Assembly (NCBI RefSeq): GCF_001507435.1
Contig: NZ_LMWH01000260.1
Coordinates: 1-42,924 of the forward strand
Direction: 5' to 3'
Length of the DNA stretch: 42,924 nt
Source: Streptomyces sp. NRRL F-5122
Lineage (GTDB): Bacteria; Actinomycetota; Actinomycetes; Streptomycetales; Streptomycetaceae
Shown: positions 1 through 9,387 of the stretch, one piece after another
Position numbering within the stretch: position 1 is the stretch's first letter
Layout: every line of letters begins with the position of its first letter
Program-made: the position numbers and the translations under genes
Notes under the pieces: model-generated
What the model was told of the DNA's origin: nothing
What the model saw: only the letters and a program-made list of their open reading frames with translations
The model's database searches: none

Positions 1-465
1 GAACATCGCGAACACCTCATGGGGAACGCCGAAGCCCTCCGCCATGGTCCGGGCGTACAGCCCCAGCTCCTCACCCTCCACCGGCCGTATGCGCAAGGAT
101 CCCGCGGGCGCCGGCGGCATCCCCGCACCGGGTCGCCTGATCATGAGCGGCAACGTGGTGACCGCGGTCAGCCCAAAGCGTGCCGCCACGTCCGTGACGG
201 CCCGACCGGCACGACCACGGACCTGAATACTCCACGGCAGCCCTGTGAGGCTCGGATCGCCGGCCAGGGACTCGAGCACCTGGGGGTTCGGATCACGGTT
301 GGGACTGATGACGCCGTTCAATGTGGCCACAGGCGCACCCGAGACAGCCAGAACCGTGCCGTCCGGATCCCTTGTGCACCGCCCCTCCGCTGCAGCGGCC
401 AAAGCGTCGCGGACGACCGTGTAGGCGAAGACGATCGGTCTGAGGGGGTCGTGGAGCGGTGTCAT
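1..465 (-). CDS. GNAT-like N-acetyltransferase, N-terminal part (cut by left edge)
   Basis: Reading the minus strand from ATG at 465 gives 155 open codons to the window edge, so the C-terminal part lies outside. The protein starts MTPLHDPLRPIVFAY and contains the stretch GAPVATLNGVISPNRDPNP, then LPWSIQVRGRAGRAVTDVAARFGL and, near the edge, SLRIRPVEGEELGLYARTM. This layout (a divergent N-terminal domain, then an R-x-V-x-x-x-E segment opening a second domain) is that of actinobacterial GNAT proteins with two tandem acetyltransferase folds; the acetyl-CoA binding loop itself is not in view. Upstream there is only a weak purine-rich stretch (AGAGAG). Substrate cannot be inferred. Codon use is typical of the rest of the window. 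Confidence 0.6.
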   Translation of the reverse strand, partial: MTPLHDPLRPIVFAYTVVRDALAAAAEGRCTRDPDGTVLAVSGAPVATLNGVISPNRDPNPQVLESLAGDPSLTGLPWSIQVRGRAGRAVTDVAARFGLTAVTTLPLMIRRPGAGMPPAPAGSLRIRPVEGEELGLYARTMAEGFGVPHEVFAMF

Positions 466-1001
466 GGTGTCGTCTCTCTGTGGTCCCTGGACGGTCGGGA
501 CTACGGTGGCCATGCGAGCGGCGCTCCGATCCATGCCTGCGACGGTCGACCCGAAGCAGCCACGCCAGAGGCCTCACGGGGAAGGTGGGTGCGGCCTCAG
601 CTCGAGGACGACGGTCTGCGTCGTGCCACGGCGTTCCGCGGTGGGCCGGAGATCGCATGCGACACGTCCGACCATCGCAGCGGTTGCTGCAAACTCATCA
701 CACCGCGCAGGGACTCGGATAGAACGCGGATGCCACATGTGCCGCGGTGGTCCGACCGGCACACGAACCGGCCCAACGCTCGCCGACGGCCGTTGACAAC
801 TACGGCCGCCCGGAGCAGCCACACGAGTCACTTCAGCGACAGCGAGCTGGTCAAGACTTGTCGAGAGGCAATTGAGGGTAGGGTGACATTTGCGGAGGTT
901 TCTGGGCAGTCTGTAGGGAGCCACGACAGGTTCCATGAGGCCGTTTCCTGCCACGGACACCGAACCGCGCGATGTCGACGCACCGAAGGAAGTGAGCAGC
1001 C
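466..1001. other. Intergenic region without a recognisable gene
   Basis: The 536 bases between the GNAT gene and the small membrane gene hold several overlapping open frames on both strands, but none has a recognisable product, a good ribosome site or consistent third-position GC. The 3' end (about 870-1000) should carry the promoter of the small membrane gene. A TTGACA hexamer occurs at 794-799 but no matching -10 box follows at the usual distance. Confidence 0.5.
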
Positions 1002-1175
1002 ATGCTGGCGCTCTTCCTGTTTTTCGTACTCGTAGCTGTCGCCCTGGGACTTGTCGGCGCACTGGCGCAGGGGCTCTTTTACCTTTTGATCATCGGGATC
1101 GTTGTCTTCGTGGCCGACTTCGTACTGCTGGGCGCGCGTTGGTCCCGGCGGTCGCATCGACACGTCGTCCGGTGA
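1002..1175 (+). CDS. Small hydrophobic membrane protein (57 aa)
   Basis: ATG at 1002, preceded by GAAGGAAG at a good distance, opens a 57-codon frame ending TGA at 1173-1175. The product is MLALFLFFVLVAVALG at the start, a short AQG turn, a second hydrophobic stretch (LFYLLIIGIVVFVADFVLLGA) and a basic tail (RWSRRSHRHVVR). It reads as two transmembrane helices with a cytoplasmic basic C-terminus, like the 50-60 residue hydrophobic proteins that are frequent in Streptomyces and often stress-induced. No function can be assigned. The strong ribosome site and hydrophobic pattern argue for a real gene. Confidence 0.7.
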   Translation: MLALFLFFVLVAVALGLVGALAQGLFYLLIIGIVVFVADFVLLGARWSRRSHRHVVR

Positions 1176-1545
1176 GGGCCTGACGCCCGACTCCACAGCT
1201 TCCACGGAGAAGCCTCGGCGATGATCTTGAGATAAGGCGCCGCAACGCCAACCTCGAGGCAGGGAGGGTCAGGCTCAGCGCCTGGTCGCCACGCTCCGCC
1301 GACCCACGCGATCCGAAGAGCCGGGCGGCCGGTCGGGGGCGCGGGCTCGTATGCGCGTGCCACGCGATAGAACCTCAGCGCCAGCACTCCTTGATCATTC
1401 GACAAGTACCCTTCCCGGCAAGTAAAGTGAGCAAATCCTTGCGTGCGACAACGATGTCACCTGCTTGCAAGCAGTCCTATTCCCCTGTCGATCGCCCTAT
1501 GCCTTCACCAAGAAGATCGGTTGGAGCGATCGAAAAGAGGCGCAG
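1176..1545. other. Leader region of the AraC-type gene
   Basis: No gene is recognised in these 370 bases. A minus-strand frame from 1405 downwards is open but has mediocre third-position GC and no ribosome site. The part from about 1380 on becomes AT-richer, matching the base composition of the following AraC-type gene, and contains a perfect palindrome at 1461-1474. Confidence 0.45.
1461..1474. promoter_or_regulatory. 14-bp perfect palindrome upstream of the AraC-type gene
   Basis: CTGCTTGCAAGCAG is a perfect inverted repeat about 70 bases upstream of the chosen start of the AraC-type regulator. It could be an operator for that gene. AraC proteins usually bind direct repeats, so another regulator is equally possible. 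Confidence 0.3.
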
Positions 1546-2571
1546 ATGAGTGACCAGAAACTGGAAGATTCCGCAGACCCTTCACTGAACTGCGGCCGCA
1601 CAACAGATTTCAAGACCAAGTTGGATCTGACGGCCCGGCAGATCAGAGATACCGAGCATATCTTCCAGGAGTGGGAAGGCGGCCCTTTCTCGCACCTCAC
1701 GCGCCTCACCATCCCTCAGCAATCCGCTCACGGATTCAAATTCTCCGCGAACGGACACCTCTTCGACAGCCTGCTGTCGGTAAAAGTTTACTGCGACTCA
1801 CTGACGGGGATTTCCGGGAGCAATCTGGACCAGGATCCGATCGTGGCCGACCTGGTCACTGCCGGCCGGATCAGCTTCGCGGGCAAGTACGGCACCCACT
1901 CCGTCACACCCGGCCAGATCTGCATCCGCGACACAAAGGCCTCTTGGGAATTCGATTGCGCGCCTGCCACCCGCGTACGCGTCGTGACCATCCCGAGACA
2001 CCTGCTGTTCTCGCGCATACGATCGACCAAGGTGCTCAATCAGGCGTACGTCTCTGACATCTCTGCCCCCGAGGTCCGCTTTCTTGTGAACTTCCTGGAG
2101 GCGATCGAGAAGACCAGTAACGACCTGGACCTTTCGATCTCCGCGCAGAACATTGCGCTGGATACATGCGCGACCTTGTTTTCAGGAATGCTCTCCGAAC
2201 GCACCGAGCTGGGGCTGCAGGAACACCCGAACGCCACATTGAAGGCCGCGAAGAACGTCATCGAAAAAAATCTCGACAGACACGACCTGTCCCCCGCAAT
2301 GGTCGCCCAAACAGTCGGGGTTTCCCTTCGCACGCTGCACAGATCTTTTTCTGCATCCAATGATTCCATCATGGCCTTTGCTCGCCGACGACGTCTGCAG
2401 AAGGCACACGGCGAACTGGTGAGGCTGGGCAACACGGCCAGCGTCTCCGAAATCGCGGCACGTTGGCATTTTGCAGATGCCAGCCACTTCATCAGACACT
2501 TCAAATCAGTCTACGGAACCACTCCGACCGCCTACTTGAGAAATTACGGCGAGGCGAGCAGCGAGAATTGA
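1546..2571 (+). CDS. AraC family transcriptional regulator
   Basis: ATG at 1546, preceded by AAAGAGG, gives 341 residues; an upstream in-frame TTG at 1465 lacks a ribosome site. Residues about 20-200 resemble the AraC_binding_2 cupin-like sensor found in regulators of the NitR/FeaR type, with segments such as RLTIPQQSAHGFKFSANG and VTPGQICIRD. Residues about 235-335 hold the two helix-turn-helix units: LSPAMVAQTVGVSLRTLHRSF and ASVSEIAARWHFADASHFIR followed by FKSVYGTTPTAYLR. Base composition is visibly lower in GC than the neighbours (AAA, AAT, TTT and TTG codons are common), which fits recent transfer. The target is unknown; no metabolic gene lies directly beside it in the same orientation. 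Confidence 0.85.
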   Translation: MSDQKLEDSADPSLNCGRTTDFKTKLDLTARQIRDTEHIFQEWEGGPFSHLTRLTIPQQSAHGFKFSANGHLFDSLLSVKVYCDSLTGISGSNLDQDPIVADLVTAGRISFAGKYGTHSVTPGQICIRDTKASWEFDCAPATRVRVVTIPRHLLFSRIRSTKVLNQAYVSDISAPEVRFLVNFLEAIEKTSNDLDLSISAQNIALDTCATLFSGMLSERTELGLQEHPNATLKAAKNVIEKNLDRHDLSPAMVAQTVGVSLRTLHRSFSASNDSIMAFARRRRLQKAHGELVRLGNTASVSEIAARWHFADASHFIRHFKSVYGTTPTAYLRNYGEASSEN

Positions 2572-2602
2572 CGCTTCCCTCCCCCACCGTGAGCACCGCG
2601 AG

Positions 2603-2681
2603 GGCAGGGGCAGGAGCCCGACACCGGAATCCGCAGCCCCTCAGAGGCCTTCGCCGTATCGAGAGCAACTCTGCCCCTGCC
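2603..2681. repeat. Inverted repeat between convergent genes
   Basis: GGCAGGGGCAG at 2603-2613 is repeated as CTGCCCCTGCC at 2671-2681, an 11-bp perfect inverted repeat with a 57-base spacer. It lies between the convergent AraC-type and NmrA-like genes, so it may help end transcription in both directions, although the spacer is long for a simple terminator. Confidence 0.35.
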
Positions 2682-2686
2682 ACGCT

Positions 2687-3577
2687 CTAGCCCAGAACGG
2701 CGGGCTTGAGCACCTCCTCGCACCACTCGCGGAAGTGGGTGGGCGCCGACTCGGGCGTACTCGGCGCGTCAGCCCCGTAGAAGCCCTGTTCGTTCAGGGC
2801 GTCCGTCATGTCCGCCAGTGCAAGGGCCCAGGCCTCGCTCACGCCGTGGCGCAGTGCCGCAGCCCTGTACTGCGAGCTGCTGATCAGCTGGGCGCGCACG
2901 GGACGGTTCAGCACCTCGGAGACGACGTCTGCCATGCCCCCAGGGGACAGGTCGTCGGGTCCCACGAGCGGGACATCGTGCTGCTCCGTCCACGATTCGT
3001 CGAGCAGCAGCCGGGCCGCCGTGGCAGCGATGTCGCGGGTGGCGCATGTGCGCAACACGCGGTCCTCCGTCATCGACAGGAAGAACACCCCGGCGTCTCG
3101 GATCGAGGCTGCCTGCCCCAACAGGTTCTCCATCAGGAACGGCGGGCACAGCGCGCGGTAGTGCACACCCGTGGCCATGATCGCCTCGTCCATGGCGAGC
3201 GAGGCGGAGATCTGCCCGGCGTTCTTGGCCACCGTGCGGCCAAGGGTCGAAACACTGACAACATGTTCCAAACCGTGGCGTGCGATCGTCTCGCACAGCG
3301 GCTCGGTGAAGGCTTGGAAATGACCCTCGACGCTGTCGGCCTGCGGCGCCGGGGGCACCAGCCAGAACAGGCGGTCGGCACCCTCGCACGCCTCCTCGAG
3401 GACGGCCGGGTCGGCGTGCGAGCCCCGTACGACCTCTACGTGTTCGCGCACACGGAGGGAGAGCCGTTCGGGGTCTCGGGCGATCACTCGGATGTCCGTC
3501 GTGCCGTCCGGGGCGTCCAAAAGGTGGTCGAGGACCTGTCGGCCGATCTGACCGGTGGGGGTGGTGACGACGATCAT
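2687..3577 (-). CDS. NmrA-like NAD(P)-binding oxidoreductase
   Basis: The 296-residue protein begins MIVVTTPTGQIGRQVLDHLL, an N-terminal beta strand and glycine-rich loop (T-x-x-x-G-Q-I-G) typical of the NmrA and atypical short-chain dehydrogenase family. Later segments fit the family: VIARDPERL after strand 2, DRLFWLVPPAP after strand 4, and VVSVSTLGRT where classical dehydrogenases have the active-site region. The Y-x-x-x-K catalytic pair is not evident, so it may be a redox sensor or a quinone or flavin reductase partner. It diverges from a LysR-type gene across 125 bases, a common arrangement in which the LysR protein controls the enzyme gene. Confidence 0.8.
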   Translation of the reverse strand: MIVVTTPTGQIGRQVLDHLLDAPDGTTDIRVIARDPERLSLRVREHVEVVRGSHADPAVLEEACEGADRLFWLVPPAPQADSVEGHFQAFTEPLCETIARHGLEHVVSVSTLGRTVAKNAGQISASLAMDEAIMATGVHYRALCPPFLMENLLGQAASIRDAGVFFLSMTEDRVLRTCATRDIAATAARLLLDESWTEQHDVPLVGPDDLSPGGMADVVSEVLNRPVRAQLISSSQYRAAALRHGVSEAWALALADMTDALNEQGFYGADAPSTPESAPTHFREWCEEVLKPAVLG

Positions 3578-3702
3578 TCAATGACTCCAACTCGATAAGG
3601 CGGACCTGATGTTGTCGAGCCTGCTGCGTAGCGAGCTCGAACTGAAGGATCGATCGGATCGCCTGCGTTACCCTGAGAGCAATACCGAACAGAGGGGGCC
3701 GT

Positions 3703-4551
3703 GTGGAATCACGCCCGCTGCGCTACTTCGTCGCCGTCGCCGAAGAACTCAATTTCACCCGTGCCGCTGAGCGGCTCGGCATCTCCGCGCCACCCTTGTC
3801 CCGCGCGATCCGCAAGCTGGAGAAGGAAATGGGCGTCGCCCTCTTCGATCGGAATACCCACGGCGTGGCGCTGTCCCCGGCGGGAGCGGTGCTGCTCGCG
3901 GAAGCGAAGATCGTCCTGGACGCCCTGCAGGCCGCCGAGCGGCGGGCCCAGCGCGCCGCAGCGACGGAACCGAAGCTGATCCTGGCCGTCAAGGCCGACG
4001 GAGACGCGGGCCTGCTGGAGCCGATCCTCGCGCGCTTCGCGTCGGAACCCGCGGCCATACCGGTCGCCGTCCGCCTGTGCGGCTGGCACGAACAGCCACG
4101 GTTGCTGCGGCAGGGAGAAGCCGACGCGGCTCTGGTCCATGAGCCCTGCGACCGAACCGGCCTCGACGCGGAGACACTGATCCGCGAGCCGCGTGTCGCA
4201 GCACTCGCTGCCTCCCACCCCCTTGCCGCCCGCGACCAGCTGACCCTCACCGACCTCGACCTGCGCCCTGACGAAGTGGACCAGTTCATCAACCAGCACC
4301 GCGGCCAGGGCCGCGACCTCGCCCAACTGCTCACGCTCGTCGGGCTCGGTGGCCCGACCCCCCTGCTGCCCGCCTCCGTCGCCGCTCGCTATCCGCGCCC
4401 CGGTGTCGTCTACCGGCCCGTCGCGGACGCACCACTGTCGGTGCTGACCATCGCCTGGCCACAACAGTCCCGCTCGACCGCCACCGCGGCACTCGTCCGG
4501 GCCGCGTGCAGTGTGGCCGATGTCGTCAGGGGCTCGGCAGCTACCTCTTGA
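3703..4551 (+). CDS. LysR family transcriptional regulator
   Basis: GTG at 3703 follows GAGGGGG and yields 282 residues. The N-terminal winged helix-turn-helix is clear: LRYFVAVAEELNFTRAAERL, then ISAPPLSRAIRKLEKEMGVALFDR and GVALSPAGAVLL. The rest is a LysR_substrate domain (EPILARFASEPAAIPVAVRL, LLRQGEADAALVHEP, DAETLIREPRVAALAASHPLA). The gene diverges from the NmrA-like oxidoreductase gene, which is its likely target. A TTACCCT sequence about 30 bases upstream of the start may be part of its promoter. The inducer is unknown. Confidence 0.9.
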   Translation: MESRPLRYFVAVAEELNFTRAAERLGISAPPLSRAIRKLEKEMGVALFDRNTHGVALSPAGAVLLAEAKIVLDALQAAERRAQRAAATEPKLILAVKADGDAGLLEPILARFASEPAAIPVAVRLCGWHEQPRLLRQGEADAALVHEPCDRTGLDAETLIREPRVAALAASHPLAARDQLTLTDLDLRPDEVDQFINQHRGQGRDLAQLLTLVGLGGPTPLLPASVAARYPRPGVVYRPVADAPLSVLTIAWPQQSRSTATAALVRAACSVADVVRGSAATS

Positions 4552-4768
4552 GGGCGCGTCCTGGAACGCCGCCGAGCCATGGCTGCCGCGGCCCTGCCGT
4601 GTTCGTCGGCCCTCCCCTGCCCTCGACGAAAGCACGTGGTCGCAGATGGCGGGATCGTGCATGCCACCGGAAGGAGGGCCTCACCGGCACATCGCATCCG
4701 CTCGGGCTATAGGTCCGCACTCGGCAACATGTGATTGTCGACGGCCTATTGCGGGCAGCAGGGCACGG

Positions 4769-7152
4769 TCACTCACTGCGCAGTGCGGTGGCTGTGTCCT
4801 GCTTGGCGGCCCAGCCGGCCGGCAGCAGCGCGCCCGTCACCGCGATGACCAATCCGCCGAGGGCGAGCACGGCCAGCTGAGGTGTGTGGTAGACGGCGAC
4901 GTCCGAAGTGGGCAGGGCCATACCGACGGCGTTACCCATGAGCGGTGTGACAAACCGGTGCAGGGCGACCCCGGCCGGGACGCCCGCGGCACCGGCGACC
5001 AGGCCGATCCCGGCGACCGAGGTGAGGACCATGGTCACGGTCTGGCGGGGCGCCATGCCCAGAGCCTTGAAGACGCCGAGTTCGTGGACGCGGTCGCGGG
5101 TCTCGAGGACCACCGTGTTCAGCACGCCCAGGCCCGCGACCGCAACGAGCATCAGGGTGAGCGTCCCGACCAGCGCGTCCATGGTCACGATCACATCGGA
5201 TGTGTTGGCGGTGTTGGCTCGGGCGACGGCGCCGACCGGCTGCAGTGCGGCGTTGAGCGAGGTCAGGTAGTGCGCCAGAGCCGTGCCTGGTCTCGTCTCT
5301 ACGTTGTACTTGCCGGGCTTTGCATCGAGTCCCAGTACCGCGAGGGTCGAGGTCCGGGTGAGGAGTTCCATGCCCTCGCCCTGGGTGAAGAACGCCTCGC
5401 CGACGATCCGAACCGAGGTCCGCCGCCCCTGGGCCGTCAGGGTCACCGTGTCCCCGACACGGATTCCGCCGGCCTGCAGGAACCGGGGGGTGACCACGGC
5501 CTGACCGGGGCCGTCGAGCCAGCTCCCCGAGACCATCTGTGGGGCGGCCCACGAGGCGTCGCCCTGGTACGCCACCACGGTGGTGGCGCCCGTGATCCCG
5601 GACGCGATCACCTCCGCCTGGGCCGTGCCGTAGAAGCGCCTCGTCCCCTGCTGCGCACGGAGCGCGGTGGCGATCTCCGCCAGTTCGGCCTTCGGCGCGT
5701 CGGGCTCGCCGCCCGCGTGGACCACCTGGGCGCCCGGAGGCGCCTGCCCGCCACCGGTCTCCACCACCACCGAACCGGCCGAGTCGAGCATGCGGCCCGA
5801 CTGGACGGCCCCGAGCGTCAGGGCGAGCCCGACTCCGAAGGTGACGGTGGCGGCGCCGAAGGCGACCGCGGCAGCCGTCGTCGCCGAGCGCGTCTGGCGG
5901 ACGAAGGGGTTCGCCAGCCCGAGGCTGACCGCGCGCGGCAGCGGGAGCCGCCCGGTCAGCCGCCGAGCCAGGTGCCCTCGACCGGCGTCGGGGATGCGGC
6001 CGACGCTGATCGCCTCCACGGGACGCAGTCGGCCGGCGCGCGACGCTGGTACCAGTGCGGAGCCTGCGACCAGGACGAGGGCCGCGGTCGAGACAACGGC
6101 GTCGATCCACACGGGAATCGACGCTGCCGGACCGCCGAAGGCCGTGCCGACCTCACCGAGCACCGGAACGGCCAACAGGTTGCCCAGAGCCAGTCCCAGG
6201 GCACAGCCGACCGCCGCCGGGATCAGCGCCTGCCCGACGTAGGCCCGTACGACCTGTGCCGGGGTGAAGCCGAGGGACTTGAGGATGCCGATGCGCCGGG
6301 TCGCGGCGCCGACCGCGCCGCTCACCACGATGCCGATGACCAGCACCGACAGGAGCAGTCCGAGGACACCGAAAGCGGCCAGGAAGGGCACGAAGGCCAT
6401 CGCGTTGGCGGTCTCCTGTTGCTTGACGGCCAGGTAGGAGTGCGACCCGGTCATCGTGCCCCTCGGCACTGCGGTGGTGACAGCGGCGCGGTCCGCGGCC
6501 ATTTGGGCGTCCGTATCCGCGTGGCGGAAGCGATAGAGATCTCGAACGTGAGGGGACTGCCCGGCGCGGTCAGTGCCTCGGCCTGAGCGGGAGTCACCCA
6601 GGCGTCCGCGGTGCCGGTCACCGACCGGGCGACGCCGACCACGGTCAGCGTGGGGCTGCCCGGCGCGGCGGGGAACGTCAGCCGCTCGCCCGGCTGTACG
6701 GGCACCCTGTCGTAGGCCACCACGATCTGGCCGGGTCGGGTGGCCCAGGTGCCCGCGACGAATGTGAGTCCGTCGACGCGGCCTGCGGCATCCGCCCGGC
6801 CGACGACGGTCAGCGGCGGCAGATCGACACCGGCCGGAAGCATGCCGGAGCGCGACGCCGTGCGCGGGCGTACCGAAAGGGTCCGGAAGGGTCCGACTGC
6901 GGCGGCCACGCCGGATGCGTGCGCGGTCGCCGCGAGCTTCGAGGCTGTTGCCTTCGTCCCGTCGAACTGCGCGGTCAGGTGGGCGCCGCGCTGCTGGGCG
7001 AAGGCGCGGTCGAAGGGCGCCTGGGCCGCGACGAGCAGTCCGGCGGCGAGCACCGACGCGGTCACGGCCATGAGCGTGGTCAGGATGATCACCGCGGTAC
7101 GGACGCGCCGCCGCCCGACTCCGGCGCGTACCACCCGACCGAGCGCGCTCAT
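4769..7152 (-). pseudogene. FtsX-like ABC transporter permease, split by one missing base
   Basis: A normal member of this family (MacB/FtsX-like permease of about 800 residues) should be one chain. Here the frame from ATG 7152 encodes the first transmembrane segment (VIILTTLMAVTASVLAAGLL) and an extracellular domain up to SPLTFE, then leaves the coding phase and stops at 6451. The correct continuation is in another frame: codons just before the ATG at 6502 read YRFRHADTDAQMAADRA, and run on through the first FtsX core (FLAAFGVLGLLLSVLVIGIV, RRIGILKSLGFTPAQVVRAY), a second extracellular domain and a second FtsX core (ETRDRVHELGVFKALGMAPRQ) to the stop at 4769. Adding one base near 6538 restores the whole chain. 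The start overlaps the ATPase stop (ATGA). Either a recent mutation or a sequence error. Confidence 0.85.
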
Positions 7153-7853
7153 CGGGCTACCGCCGCGGTGTGCTCCGTGTCCTGCACGATCCGGCCGTCG
7201 ACCAGCTCGACGGTCCGGGTCGCGCAGGACACGGCAAGGCTCAGATCATGCGTGACCAGGATGATCGTCTGCCCTTCCGCGTTGAGTTCGGTCAGCAGTT
7301 CTCGGACGTACTCTCCAGAGGCGGTGTCCAGCGCGCCCGTGGGCTCGTCGGCCAGCAGTAGAGCCGGACGGTTCATCAATGCCCGAGCGACCGCGACCCG
7401 CTGGCGCTCGCCGCCGGACAGCCTGCCGGGGTAGGCACCGGCGTGCCGGTCGATGCGGAGGTACTCCAGCAGACTGGCGGCACGCCGTCGGGACTCGGCC
7501 CGGGGCAGGCCCGCCAACTGCGCGGGCAGCAGCACATTGTCAGTGACTGTCAGGTCGTCCAGAAGGTTGAAGAACTGGAAGACCATGCCGACTTTCACCC
7601 GCCGGTACTCCGCCGACCTGGCCTCGTTCAGCTCGTCCACCCGCAGTCCGTCGACCGTGACGTTGCCTGCGGTCGGCCGGTCGAGTCCGGCGATGAGATT
7701 GAGCAGCGTCGATTTGCCGCTGCCGGACGGCCCCACGACGGCGAGTGCCTCTCCAGCAAGCACGCTCAGTGTCACGTCGGCGAGAGCCGGCGACCCCTCC
7801 CCGTATGTTCTGGTCACGTCGCGGATGTCGATCACGGGCGCAGTCGCTGCCAC
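7149..7853 (-). CDS. ABC transporter ATP-binding protein
   Basis: GTG at 7853 preceded by GGAGG gives 234 residues; longer open frames upstream have no coding character. The nucleotide-binding domain is complete: Walker A GPSGSGKSTLLNLIAG, Q-loop VFQFFNLLDDLTV, signature LSGGERQRVAVARAL, Walker B ALLLADEPTGALD, and the switch histidine in ILVTHD. It belongs to the MacB/LolD class that works with FtsX-like permeases, exporting or sensing peptides or lipids. The stop overlaps the start of the permease gene, so the two are translationally coupled. It is divergent from a two-component system, a layout seen in antimicrobial-peptide and bacitracin-type resistance modules. The ATPase is intact but its permease is frameshifted. 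Confidence 0.93.
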   Translation of the reverse strand: MAATAPVIDIRDVTRTYGEGSPALADVTLSVLAGEALAVVGPSGSGKSTLLNLIAGLDRPTAGNVTVDGLRVDELNEARSAEYRRVKVGMVFQFFNLLDDLTVTDNVLLPAQLAGLPRAESRRRAASLLEYLRIDRHAGAYPGRLSGGERQRVAVARALMNRPALLLADEPTGALDTASGEYVRELLTELNAEGQTIILVTHDLSLAVSCATRTVELVDGRIVQDTEHTAAVAR

Positions 7854-8046
7854 GGTGCCTCCACAGGCCGGTAGTTGACGGTTCGGCCCGAAGGTAGGGG
7901 CCGGGCCGTGCCCTGTGCGTCGCCTGCGAAGGCGAGATGGGCTGCCGTCCCTGGGTGACCCGCCGCTCGGCGTCATCCCTGCGATGTACGCGGGGGATGT
8001 AGGGCTCGTCCTCGGCGGGAGGGATGTGACGGGGTCCGGGGCTTGC

Positions 8047-8058
8047 GACACTGTGCGC
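8047..8058 (+). promoter_or_regulatory. Likely -10 box for leaderless transcription of the histidine kinase
   Basis: GACACT at 8047-8052 stands exactly six bases before the ATG at 8059, and no ribosome site is seen. This spacing puts the transcription start at or next to the A of the ATG, the pattern of leaderless actinobacterial mRNAs. Confidence 0.5.
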
Positions 8059-9387
8059 ATGGGCGCAGCTGTTCTTGCGGAGATCGTGGAGCGGTCGAGG
8101 GTGGGTGTCGCAGCGCTGCGTCGCTCGAGCCCGCTGCCCCGGCCGTCCCGGTGGATGTGGGCCGCCGACGCGATCCTTGCTTTCGTCCTCGCCGCATGCA
8201 CGGTGGGAACCGTCCTCCGGCAGGGCAGCAGCCACGCCCCGGTCCCGTCGTTTCTGGTGCCGACACCACCGCCCGTGCCGACGCTGGACGCCGGGCCGCC
8301 TGCTCCGCCCGCGCCGCTGGGCGTCGCGCATCACCTCGAAGGTGGCCAGCCCTGGCAGTTGATGTTGGCGGCGCTGACCGCGTTGCCCCTGGTGGTGCGC
8401 CGACGATATCCGTTGGCAGCGTTCTGGGCCGTGATCGGCGCGAGCCTGCTGTTCAACCAAGGTACGGGCGGCGGTGACGCGACCGTGTACACCTTCCTGG
8501 CCTGCGCAGTCGCCGCCTACAGCGCCGCCGTATACAGCCCCTACCGGGCGCTCGCCCTCACAGGCCTGGTGGCCGGCACAGGCCTGCTCGCCGTGTTCCA
8601 CGATGAGAACTTCCCGTCTTTCGCCCCCAATTTGGCGCCGTTCCTCGCGTTGCTCGGTGTGGGGCTCGCAGCCAACGCGATCCACACCTGGAAGCAGCGC
8701 CTGCGCGTCCTGCAGGAAGAGCACGAGGCCGCCACGCGGCTGGCGGTCGACCGCGAACGCTCACGGATCGCGCGGGAACTGCACGACGTGGTCACCCACA
8801 ATGTGAGCGTGATGGTGATCCAGGCGGGTGCCGCCCGCACGGTGATGGGCACCGCGCCCGACCGGGCCCGCGAGGCACTGCTGTCCGTGGAGGCCGGCGG
8901 GCGTACCGCGATGGCCGAACTGCGCCACGTCATGGGCCTGCTGACCATGGCCGGTGACGACCACGACACGGCCACCGAGACCGACCTGACGCCCCAACCG
9001 GGCCTCGGCCAAGTGCCGGCCCTCACCGACCGCATGCGCGAAACCGGTGTCCCTGTCGAACTGATCGTCACCGGCACCCCGGTGCCCCTTCCCGCAGGTG
9101 CCGACCTGGCCGCATACCGCGTGGTGCAGGAGGCGCTGACCAATACCGTCAAGCACGCCGTCGGAGCCCGTGTACGGATCGCAATCGACCACGTCCCCGG
9201 CGCCGTGCACATCGATGTGTCCGACACCGGTGGCGTCTCCCAGGCCCCCGCCGGTCCCGGGGGCGGTCGCGGACTGATCGGCCTCCGTGATCGCCTCGCC
9301 GTCTACGGAGGCACTCTCCAGTCGGGCGAACGCCCTACCGGCGGCTTCCGGCTCCGCGCCGTCATACCAGTTGAGGAGATTGCGTGA
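8059..9387 (+). CDS. Sensor histidine kinase (NarL/DesK-like class)
   Basis: The ATG at 8059 gives 442 residues and sits six bases after a -10-like box; the open frame continues upstream to 7915 but without coding character. About five hydrophobic segments fill residues 30-220 (AADAILAFVLAACTVG, WQLMLAALTALPLVV, LAAFWAVIGASLLF, ALALTGLVAGTGLLAVF, FLALLGVGLAANAI). The HisKA_3 box RSRIARELHDVVTHNVSVMV carries the phosphoacceptor His242. The ATPase domain shows the N-box AYRVVQEALTNTVKHA and a G-box near GGGRGLIGLRDRLAVYGG. The stop overlaps the start of the response regulator gene (GTGA). The signal is unknown; its neighbour is the divergent ABC exporter, a plausible target and possible co-sensor. 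Confidence 0.92.
   Translation: MGAAVLAEIVERSRVGVAALRRSSPLPRPSRWMWAADAILAFVLAACTVGTVLRQGSSHAPVPSFLVPTPPPVPTLDAGPPAPPAPLGVAHHLEGGQPWQLMLAALTALPLVVRRRYPLAAFWAVIGASLLFNQGTGGGDATVYTFLACAVAAYSAAVYSPYRALALTGLVAGTGLLAVFHDENFPSFAPNLAPFLALLGVGLAANAIHTWKQRLRVLQEEHEAATRLAVDRERSRIARELHDVVTHNVSVMVIQAGAARTVMGTAPDRAREALLSVEAGGRTAMAELRHVMGLLTMAGDDHDTATETDLTPQPGLGQVPALTDRMRETGVPVELIVTGTPVPLPAGADLAAYRVVQEALTNTVKHAVGARVRIAIDHVPGAVHIDVSDTGGVSQAPAGPGGGRGLIGLRDRLAVYGGTLQSGERPTGGFRLRAVIPVEEIA

Noticed and set aside
4511..6586. 691-codon open frame antisense to the ABC permease
   Set aside because: Antisense frames stay open in high-GC DNA; its composition (many D, H, R, G) mirrors the permease codons and it has no recognisable domain.
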